Shown here one piece after another: positions 58,357 to 64,000 of a stretch of DNA of 64,000 nt. Both the position numbers and the translations under genes were made by a program. The DNA is taken from assembly GCA_902806205.1 (NCBI GenBank), contig CADCVR010000019.1:1-64000 (forward strand), given 5' to 3'. This DNA comes from an uncultured Solirubrobacteraceae bacterium (GTDB lineage Bacteria; Actinomycetota; Thermoleophilia; Solirubrobacterales; Solirubrobacteraceae). The notes under the pieces are model-generated. The model worked only from the letters and a program-made list of their open reading frames with translations. It ran no database searches and had not been told where the DNA came from. Each line of letters begins with the position of its first letter. Position 1 is the stretch's first letter.

Positions 58357-59631
58357 ATGCGCCGCGGCGCCCTGCTCTGGCTCGTGCTGCTCGCGGCGTA
58401 CGCCACGACGCTCGGCGTCGACGCGACCCCCCGGGAGCGCTACTCCGTCCCCGAGGCGCACCGGCTGCTCACCGCCAAGTCCCTGGCCGAGGACCGCAGC
58501 CTCGAGCTCAGCGACGAGTACGCCGCGCGCGACTGGGCGGCGTTCTCGGCCCGGCCGCTGGTCCCGACCGTCCCGCCGCGCGACGGCCGCCTGATCGAGC
58601 CGCAGGGCATCGGCTTCGCGCTGCTCACCGCGCCGGCCTACGCGCTCGGCGGGCCCCGCGGCGTCGAGGTGCTCTGCGCCGGCCTGCTCGCGCTCGCCTT
58701 CGCGTTGTCGGCTGCGCTTGCGCGGCGCCTCGTCCCGGATCCGTGGGCGACCCGCGCGGCGCTCGTCGCCGGGCTGAGCCCGCCCGCGCTCGCGGGCGCC
58801 ACGACGATCGCTCCCGCGTCGGCGGCCGCCGCGCTTGTGACGGGCGCCGCGCTGCTCGCGCTCCGGGTCCGCGACGACCCCCGCCTGGGTGCCGCCGCGC
58901 GTGCCGCGGGGCTCGTCGCGCTGCTGCCCTGGCTCGGGGTGCGCTTCCTCGCCCCCGGCGGGGTGGTGCTGGTCGCCCTCGCGCGGTGGTTGCGCCGGCG
59001 CCAGCGTGGGGTGACGGGCCTGGTCGCGGTCGAGGTGCTGCTCTCGAGCGCGGTGGCGCTGATCAGCGTGAACGAACGGCTCTTCGGCGGCCTGGTGCCG
59101 AGCGCCGCGGAGCCCGGGGCCGCCCCGGGCGGTGCCGCCGGCGTCGAGGACGCGGCGGAGCTCCTCGGCCGTGTTCCCGCGCTGCTCGGAGCGCTCGTCG
59201 GCCGGGACGCCGGCCTCCTGCGCTGGGCGCCCGTCCTGGCGCTGGCCGGTGTCTCGCTGTGGCTGCTGGCGCGCTCGCGCCGCGACCGCGTCGCCCTGGC
59301 GCTCCCGGAGCGCATCCAGGTGGAGGTCTCCACCACGCTCTTCGCGGCGACCGCTGCCGCCGGACTGGCCGCCGCGGCGCTCGCAGCCCCGTCGCTCCGG
59401 GGCCCCTGGCTCGTCCCGGGAGACGTGCTGGCGGTGCTGCCCGTCGCCGGAGCGCTGGCGGCGTGGGGGCTCCGAAACGCCCCGCGGACGGGCGTCGCGC
59501 TCGCCGTGCTGACGCTGGCGGGCTCGGCGTGGCTGGTTCTCGGCGTGCACCTGGGCAACGACGCCGGCCTCGCTCCCCCGTCGGGACCGTTGCCCTGGGG
59601 CGGCCTCGAAGCGCTGCTGCCGCCGCTGTAG
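58357..59631 (+). CDS. Multi-spanning membrane protein, unknown function
   Basis: 424 residues with about 8-10 hydrophobic segments. After the first helix (LLWLVLLAAYATTLGVDATP) comes a polar stretch (ERYSVPEAHRLLTAKSLAED) that resembles the periplasmic loop of GT-C or mannosyltransferase-like proteins, but the Asp motif is not clear. ATG at 58357 (or GTG at 58354). It stands alone between the secreted protein and meaB. Confidence 0.6.
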   Translation: MRRGALLWLVLLAAYATTLGVDATPRERYSVPEAHRLLTAKSLAEDRSLELSDEYAARDWAAFSARPLVPTVPPRDGRLIEPQGIGFALLTAPAYALGGPRGVEVLCAGLLALAFALSAALARRLVPDPWATRAALVAGLSPPALAGATTIAPASAAAALVTGAALLALRVRDDPRLGAAARAAGLVALLPWLGVRFLAPGGVVLVALARWLRRRQRGVTGLVAVEVLLSSAVALISVNERLFGGLVPSAAEPGAAPGGAAGVEDAAELLGRVPALLGALVGRDAGLLRWAPVLALAGVSLWLLARSRRDRVALALPERIQVEVSTTLFAATAAAGLAAAALAAPSLRGPWLVPGDVLAVLPVAGALAAWGLRNAPRTGVALAVLTLAGSAWLVLGVHLGNDAGLAPPSGPLPWGGLEALLPPL

Positions 59632-59649
59632 CGAACAGAGGGGCGGCGG

Positions 59650-60606
59650 TCAGGCCTCGAAGTGCTTCAGGATCCGCGTGGCGGCACTCGCGGGATCGAG
59701 CCGGCGCTCGACGACCTCCGCGAGCAGGCGGTTGAGCTCGTCGTCGCCGTCCATCCGCGCGGCGAGGTCGCGACGCAGGCGGAAGGTGCAGATCGAGAGC
59801 ACCTCGTTGCGCAGGTTGCGCTGCCGGCGCTCGCTCAGCGTGCCCTCCGCCTCGATGAACACGCGGTGGTCGTCGAGCTTCTCCCTGAGCGCCTCGACGC
59901 CCACCCCGCGCGAGGCCTCGGTCTTGAGGATCGGCACGCGCCACGCGCCCTTGATCGCCGGGGCGAGCGACAGCACCCCGCGGATGTCGCGGACCATCGT
60001 ATCCGTCAGCGGGTGATCGGCCTTGTTGACGACGATGATGTCCGGGATCTCCATGATCCCCGCCTTGAGCGCCTGGATCGAGTCGCCTGAGCCCGGCATG
60101 AGCACGAGCACCACCGTGTCGGCGTGGTCGATGACGTCGATCTCGGCCTGTCCGACTCCGACGGTCTCCAGCAGCACGTCGTCCTTGCCCGAGGCGTCCA
60201 TGAGCAGCGCGGCCTGGAGCGCCGCCTCGCTGAGGCCGCCGAGCGCTCCGCGGTTGGCCATGGAGCGGATGAACACCCCTGTGTCGAGGAAGTGCTCGGT
60301 CAGGCGGATGCGGTCGCCGAGCAGGGCGCCGTGGGTGAACGGGCTCGACGGGTCGATCGAGAGGACCGCCACCTGGCGACCGGCCTCGCGGCGCAGCTTG
60401 GTCAGCGCGGAGATCAGCGTCGACTTGCCCGAGCCGGGCGCGCCCGTCAGCCCGACGATCGACGCCTTGCCCGTCTGCGGGAAGACCTCACGGACAAGCT
60501 CCCAACCCGCCGGGTCGTCGTTCTCCACGAGCGTGATCGCCCGCGCGAGCGCGCGCTTGTCCCCGGCGAGGAGGCGCTCGGCGAGGCTCTGCTCGGCAGG
60601 GGGCAT
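59650..60606 (-). CDS. meaB: MeaB-family GTPase, acyl-CoA mutase chaperone
   Basis: 318 residues. P-loop LTGAPGSGKSTLISALTKL, switch-like VLSIDPSSPFTHGALLGDR, ETVGVGQAEIDVIDHADTV (DxxG-type) and NKAD are all present. The family gates cofactor loading and protects B12-dependent mutases. Its partner is probably the mutase at 46705-49028, 11 kb away. TAATGT (60616-60621) lies 9 nt before the ATG. Confidence 0.92.
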   Translation of the reverse strand: MPPAEQSLAERLLAGDKRALARAITLVENDDPAGWELVREVFPQTGKASIVGLTGAPGSGKSTLISALTKLRREAGRQVAVLSIDPSSPFTHGALLGDRIRLTEHFLDTGVFIRSMANRGALGGLSEAALQAALLMDASGKDDVLLETVGVGQAEIDVIDHADTVVLVLMPGSGDSIQALKAGIMEIPDIIVVNKADHPLTDTMVRDIRGVLSLAPAIKGAWRVPILKTEASRGVGVEALREKLDDHRVFIEAEGTLSERRQRNLRNEVLSICTFRLRRDLAARMDGDDELNRLLAEVVERRLDPASAATRILKHFEA

Positions 60607-60615
60607 GCGGCGGGC

Positions 60616-60625
60616 ACATTACCCT
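60616..60625. promoter_or_regulatory. Overlapping divergent -10 boxes for meaB and the acyltransferase
   Basis: acattaccct holds TAATGT on the minus strand (60616-60621, 9 nt before meaB) and TACCCT on the plus strand (60620-60625, 7 nt before the GTG at 60633). Same design as at 30679-30688. Confidence 0.45.
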
Positions 60626-60632
60626 TGCCCGA

Positions 60633-61316
60633 GTGGAGCCCGTCCTGTCCCCGCCCGCTCCGAGCGCGGTCCTCGCGCCCATGGTGCGCGGCGATCCCCC
60701 GCCGCGTGCGGGCGGCCCCTTGGTGCTCTGGCGCTTCATGCGCGCCAACGGGATGGTCTCGCGTGACTACGCCGGGCTTCTCGCCCGCCTGGCCTGGCTC
60801 AAGCTCCGCTGGCGCGGGCGCTTGCAGACCGACGGCTTCGCGTTCGTCTGCCCCGGGGTGACGTTCGAGATCGGCAAGGGCGCGACGGTCCACCTCGGCC
60901 GCTGGACGTGGCTCGGGCACGGCACGAAGGTCCGCGCGCACGAGGGCGAGGTGCATGTCGGGGCCAAGACGGTCATCGGCCAGGAGTGCACGATCACGTC
61001 GTTTCAGCACATCTCCATCGGGCGGGAGTGCATCGTCGCCGACCGCGTGATGCTGATCGACTTCGACCACGGCGTCGTGGAGGTCGAGCGTCCCGTCCGC
61101 GCGCAGGGCATCTACAAGCGCGACGTGCGCGTCGGGCACAACGTCTGGGTCGGCTACGGCGCCTGCTTCCTGCGCGGGGTCACCGTGGGCGACAACGCGA
61201 TCGTCGGCACGAGCGCCGTGGTGACCGGCGACGTGCCGGCCAACGCGGTGGTCGGCGGCGTGCCCGCGCGCGTGCTGCGGATGCGCGACGCGCCGCGGAC
61301 GCTGCGGTGGCGCTGA
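60633..61316 (+). CDS. Hexapeptide-repeat acyltransferase
   Basis: 227 residues. After an N-terminal helical region the protein is a left-handed beta-helix (about 75-215: VTFEIGKGATVHLGRWTWLG, VHVGAKTVIGQECTITS, then DVRVGHNVWVGYGACFLRGV, NAIVGTSAVVTGDVPANAVV). This is the CysE/LacA-type fold of O- or N-acetyltransferases. Acceptor unknown. It is followed by the DUF3253 gene, 11 nt away. Confidence 0.8.
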   Translation: MEPVLSPPAPSAVLAPMVRGDPPPRAGGPLVLWRFMRANGMVSRDYAGLLARLAWLKLRWRGRLQTDGFAFVCPGVTFEIGKGATVHLGRWTWLGHGTKVRAHEGEVHVGAKTVIGQECTITSFQHISIGRECIVADRVMLIDFDHGVVEVERPVRAQGIYKRDVRVGHNVWVGYGACFLRGVTVGDNAIVGTSAVVTGDVPANAVVGGVPARVLRMRDAPRTLRWR

Positions 61317-61327
61317 GCGCTCTGCTC

Positions 61328-61612
61328 ATGCCGGGAGCCGGGGAGATCGAAGCCGCGATCCGGGAACTGCTCGGGCGACGTGGACCCGGCAGGACGATCT
61401 GCCCGTCGGAGGCGGCACGGGCCGTCTTCGGCGACGACGCGTTCCGCGCCCACATGGACGAGGTGCGTTCCGTGGCCTTCGCTCTGGCCGACCACGGCGA
61501 GATCACGGTCACCCAGCGCGGCGCGGTCGTCGACGGGCGCACCGCGCGCGGCCCGATCCGGCTGGGCGCCACGCTGCCGGACCGGCGTTCGACTCCCCTC
61601 CCGGAACGCTGA
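61328..61612 (+). CDS. DUF3253-family small protein
   Basis: 94 residues, winged-helix-like. The segments GRTICPSEAARAVFG and ALADHGEITVTQRGAVVDG, with RGPIRLG near the end, match the DUF3253 family. A GTG at 61307 in the same frame would overlap the acyltransferase by 10 nt. It may be translated from the same mRNA. Function unknown. Confidence 0.62.
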   Translation: MPGAGEIEAAIRELLGRRGPGRTICPSEAARAVFGDDAFRAHMDEVRSVAFALADHGEITVTQRGAVVDGRTARGPIRLGATLPDRRSTPLPER

Positions 61613-61627
61613 CGTGCGCTGCGCTTC

Positions 61628-61789
61628 AGGGAGCGTCCGAAAACAAGTCGCACGGTTTGGGTGCCGGATCGTGGATGCTCGGGGCCGCGCGGCCCCGCCG
61701 CGAATACCGGTGGTATTCGCAAGGGGCCGGGTGGCTCCGAGCGCCGCGAGAAGGTGCCCAAACACGCAACTTGTTGAGAGACGCTCCCT
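61628..61789. repeat. 162-nt palindromic (MITE-like) element, copy E2
   Basis: The same architecture as E1 (39411-39574): outer arms of about 35 nt (39-nt imperfect inverted repeat starting agggagcgtc), box gccggatcgtggatg (61663-61677), a 9-bp inner hairpin (61700-61708 with 61712-61720) and a second box (61726-61755, 23 of 30 identical to E1). Distances from box 2 to the end are 34 nt in both copies. The outer arms differ between copies but each pairs with its own partner. Confidence 0.75.
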
Positions 61790-61790
61790 T

Positions 61791-61884
61791 AGTGCTCCGA
61801 TTCCGAAGTTCCATGGCAGCATCCGGGCGCCTCGCCGGGCCGTGCCGCCCGGATCCTGCGACGGAACTTACGAATCGGAGCACT
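61791..61884. repeat. 94-nt imperfect palindrome (P3), one base from element E2
   Basis: Two 38-nt arms (61791-61828 and 61847-61884) pair imperfectly (first 12 nt exact) around an 18-nt loop. It lies between converging genes. Its right end plus flank (61872-61890) matches 26902-26920 at 18 of 19 positions. It may be a second type of palindromic element, or a terminator for the G1P-dehydrogenase gene. Confidence 0.65.
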
Positions 61885-61893
61885 TAGCTCAGA

Positions 61894-62985
61894 TCACGTG
61901 GCGAGCTGGCGCACCGTCGAGCCCGCGGGCGGGAACGCCTCCGCGACGAGCTCGGCCGCCTCGCCGGGCCGCAGGCAGCGCTCGGAGAGGATCGTCCAGC
62001 GCTCCGGCCGGGTGGCCGGTGCCCCCTCCATCGCCGCGGCCAGCTGGTGGCGGGTGAGCCCGAGATCCTCGGGGCAGGTGGGCAGCCCGATCCGGAAGAA
62101 GAGTTGCTGCAGCGCGTCCAGCAGCGGTGAGCGGTGAGCGGCCGCGGCCACGAGCGTCCCGAGCGCGACCTGCTCCCCGTGGAGCCCCGCGGCCGTGGTC
62201 AGCCGGGCGTCCAGCGCGTGGGAGATGAGGTGCTCGGCGCCCGAGCAGGGGCGGCTGGTCCCCGCCGCGGCCATCGCCAGACCGCTCAACAGCAGCCCGT
62301 GGGCGAGCACCGTCTGCGACTGCGCCGAGCTGACGTCCTCGAGCTCGAGCGCCGGTCGCGCGGCGGATTCGGCGATCATCGCCGCGAACGCGTCGTAGCG
62401 GTCCTCGCCGGCCTGATCGGCCAGCCGCCAGTCCATGCACGCGGTCAGGTTGCTGACGAGGTCGCCGACGCCCGCGCGCAGCGATCGGGCCGGGGCACTG
62501 ACGATCGCCGCGACGTCCATCACGATCCCGGCGGGCATGCGGGCGGCGTGGCTGGCCCGGGCGCCGTTCTTTCCGACCAGGGAGGCGACGGGTGAGGAGA
62601 TGCCGTCGTTGGAGATCGTCGTCGGGACCGAGACGAAGTCCACGCCCGTGCGGGCCGCCGCGAGCTTGACGGTGTCGATGACCCGGCCGCCGCCCACGGC
62701 CACCGCGACGGTGACGTCCTCCTCGATGATCTCCCCGGCCAGCGCGGCCGCCTGGTCGAGGCGGCCCGTGAGGTGCGAGTGGTGGCGGACCGGGGCACCG
62801 GCGGCGCGGAGCTCGGCCACGACGCCTTCGGCGAACGCCCGCGACGGACCCGGCCCGCTGCCGACCAGCACCTGCCCGAGGTCGAAGTCGTGCGCGCTCA
62901 GCAGCGCTCCGACCTGTCGCAGGCAGTCCTCGCCGACGTGCAGAAGGCGGGGGATCGCCACCTTCCGCGGGCGCGGGACGATCAT
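61894..62985 (-). CDS. sn-glycerol-1-phosphate dehydrogenase-like enzyme (AraM/EgsA type)
   Basis: 363 residues of the iron/zinc alcohol dehydrogenase fold. GGGRVIDTVKLAA (NAD site), VSVPTTISNDGISSP (the ND pair of glycerol-1-P dehydrogenases), GAEHLISHALD and GLHGEQVALGTL (zinc histidines) match the archaeal/AraM G1PDH group rather than glycerol dehydrogenase or dehydroquinate synthase. It would reduce dihydroxyacetone-P to sn-glycerol-1-P. It overlaps the following nucleotidyltransferase gene by 4 nt (ATGA), suggesting the two act in one pathway. Confidence 0.82.
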   Translation of the reverse strand: MIVPRPRKVAIPRLLHVGEDCLRQVGALLSAHDFDLGQVLVGSGPGPSRAFAEGVVAELRAAGAPVRHHSHLTGRLDQAAALAGEIIEEDVTVAVAVGGGRVIDTVKLAAARTGVDFVSVPTTISNDGISSPVASLVGKNGARASHAARMPAGIVMDVAAIVSAPARSLRAGVGDLVSNLTACMDWRLADQAGEDRYDAFAAMIAESAARPALELEDVSSAQSQTVLAHGLLLSGLAMAAAGTSRPCSGAEHLISHALDARLTTAAGLHGEQVALGTLVAAAAHRSPLLDALQQLFFRIGLPTCPEDLGLTRHQLAAAMEGAPATRPERWTILSERCLRPGEAAELVAEAFPPAGSTVRQLAT

Positions 62986-63749
62986 CGGGCCGCGACCAGG
63001 GTGCGCGCCGCGTGGAGGTCGGCGTCGTCGTCGATCTCGACCCAGCCGCCGGGAGGCATCGCCCAGATGTGCCACGGGTGCCCGCCGGCGGCGGTGCCAC
63101 CCACGGCGCCCTCGTACCACTCGTCCGCGCATTCCGGGCGGTCGACGAACGCCTCGAGCGCAGCGCGCAGCGCCGCGAGCACGGGGCCCCGGGCCATGAG
63201 CAGACCGACGTACTCGCCGACGGGTTCGTCGACGCCTGCCTTGCCGATGCGCGTCAGCGTGCCGTCGGCTCCCCGCTCGACCTTCATCGACTCCTCGGTC
63301 AACTGGCCGTCGAGGTCGACCGCCAGCAGCCCGTCGGCCGGGCCCGTGGCCGCCTCGACCAGGAAGGCGGCGACCTGCTCGGGAGAGGCCAGGAGGTCGG
63401 CGTTGACGACCGCGACGGGCCCGCCGGGGGGCAGCTCGCGCAGGGCGCGCAGCAGCGACCACCAGTTGTTGAGCTCGGCGAACTCCGGGTTGGGCACCGA
63501 GCCGACGCGCTGCGGAAGCGAGGCCAGCTCCGCCTCGATCGCCGCAGCGGCGTGGCCCGTGACGACACTGACCGACGCGACGGCTCCGCCGGCACGAGCG
63601 GCACCCTCGAGGTGGCGGTCGGCCAGCGTCCGCTCCCCGACCCGGAGCAGCCACTTGGGCGTGGCGTCGCCGAGCTCCCCGAGGCGGCTGCCGCGGCCGG
63701 CGGCCAGCACGACGACGTGGACGGGATGCGAGGGGGGAAGGCGGGTCAC
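62982..63749 (-). CDS. Nucleotidyltransferase (NTP-transferase fold), probably for an alditol phosphate
   Basis: 255 residues. VLAAGRGSRLGELGDATPKWLLRVG is the classic N-terminal nucleotide-binding signature, then VVNADLLASPEQVA (metal Asp) and WVEIDDDADLHAAR. It resembles phosphocholine, inositol-phosphate and glycerol-phosphate cytidylyltransferase-like enzymes. Coupling to the glycerol-1-P dehydrogenase suggests its substrate is sn-glycerol-1-P, forming CDP-glycerol of unusual stereochemistry. It starts with GTG. Confidence 0.78.
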   Translation of the reverse strand: MTRLPPSHPVHVVVLAAGRGSRLGELGDATPKWLLRVGERTLADRHLEGAARAGGAVASVSVVTGHAAAAIEAELASLPQRVGSVPNPEFAELNNWWSLLRALRELPPGGPVAVVNADLLASPEQVAAFLVEAATGPADGLLAVDLDGQLTEESMKVERGADGTLTRIGKAGVDEPVGEYVGLLMARGPVLAALRAALEAFVDRPECADEWYEGAVGGTAAGGHPWHIWAMPPGGWVEIDDDADLHAARTLVAAR

Positions 63750-63902
63750 AGGTCGTTGACAATATCCCCGTGCCCTCGCAGGGCTAAGCGTCGCGTCTCG
63801 ACGGCCGAGCCGGCCGGGCGCGCAGCCCGAGCTCGACGCCTTCGCAGGCCCTGCTCCGACACCTGCGGCCCGAGCGCCCTGGCGGCGCGGCGGAGCCCCG
63901 GC
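63750..63902. other. Intergenic region upstream of the nucleotidyltransferase gene
   Basis: 153 nt between the GTG at 63749 and the stop of the next gene. It holds short AT-richer sequence (gacaatatcc, 63758-63767) that could be part of a promoter for the nucleotidyltransferase pair; I see no clear -35/-10 pair and no gene. Confidence 0.4.
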
Positions 63903-64000
63903 TCAGGCGGCCGCGGACTCGACCCGCGCGAGGGCGGCGCGGGCGCGGGCCGGGGCGTCGGTGATCAGGCCGTCGACCCCGAGGGCCGCCAGCCGCAGCA
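63903..64000 (-). CDS. Glycerophosphodiester phosphodiesterase-like protein (C-terminus only)
   Basis: The window ends inside this gene. The last 31 codons read LRLAALGVDGLITDAPARA followed by an Ala/Arg-rich end, which matches the C-terminal barrel strand and helix (GVDGIITDxP) of glycerophosphodiester phosphodiesterases. The stop is TGA at 63903-63905. It keeps a glycerol-phosphate theme with its neighbours. Assignment rests on a short stretch. Confidence 0.6.
   Translation of the reverse strand, partial: LRLAALGVDGLITDAPARARAALARVESAAA

Overview
The window is very GC-rich, gene-dense bacterial DNA with tightly packed, often overlapping genes. The content points to an actinobacterium: an Lsr2-type DNA-binding domain, tandem LytR-CpsA-Psr proteins, a heterodimeric acyl-CoA mutase with a MeaB GTPase, and an actinobacterial-style ATP synthase operon. 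I would guess the class Thermoleophilia (Solirubrobacterales), but that placement is inference from gene content and order, not from a marker gene. Many start codons sit 6-11 nt downstream of a TAnnnT hexamer, which suggests that leaderless mRNAs are common.

Layout. 1-1254: end of a ComF-like gene and ctaG. 1279-13690 (- strand): UTP-glucose-1-P uridylyltransferase, two different adenosylhomocysteinase homologues with a MerR regulator, a phosphoglucose/phosphomannose isomerase, a sugar-1-P nucleotidyltransferase, UDP-glucose dehydrogenase, two LCP proteins and an M20 peptidase. This is largely nucleotide-sugar and cell-envelope supply plus the methyl cycle. 13724-15498: an ERCC4-Lsr2 fusion and a Phd/VapC toxin-antitoxin pair. 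15697-23062 (- strand): the complete F1Fo ATP synthase operon (atpI-like, B, E, F, H, A, G, D, C). 23425-28301: a metallophosphoesterase, a frameshifted PhoD phosphatase, a secreted glycosidase-like protein, a TetR regulator and a methyltransferase-like protein. 28409-34367: a polysaccharide locus (DUF354 protein, WecA/MraY-type transferase, two SDR epimerases, a TIM-barrel/CapD fusion). 34403-40166: glyA, rpiB, Sua5, prmC, prfA, a DJ-1/PfpI protein, a decayed DUF1385 gene beside a palindromic element, and rpmE. 40349-49028: a membrane-anchored multicopper oxidase, ETF-ubiquinone oxidoreductase with etfA/etfB, and a two-subunit coenzyme-B12 acyl-CoA mutase that carries the isobutyryl-CoA mutase signature. 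49494-53948: an RNA-repair operon (unknown gene, Hen1, Pnkp). 53981-61612: HAD hydrolase, thiolase, leucyl aminopeptidase, a small secreted protein, a membrane protein, MeaB, a hexapeptide acyltransferase and a DUF3253 protein. 61628-61884: two further palindromes. 61894-64000: a glycerol-1-phosphate dehydrogenase-like enzyme, a nucleotidyltransferase and the end of a glycerophosphodiesterase.

The most interesting items are: (i) a pair of homologous ~163-nt palindromic elements (39411-39574 and 61628-61789) with conserved core boxes at matching spacing but outer arms that differ between copies while each still pairs with its own partner; (ii) an adenosylhomocysteinase paralogue in which the catalytic Lys and Asp are replaced; (iii) a possible third member of the Hen1-Pnkp RNA-repair operon; (iv) the TIM-barrel/CapD and ERCC4/Lsr2 fusions; (v) a glycerol-1-phosphate dehydrogenase/nucleotidyltransferase pair; and (vi) the leaderless promoter pattern, including two divergent promoters with overlapping -10 boxes. 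No tRNA, rRNA or CRISPR array was seen.
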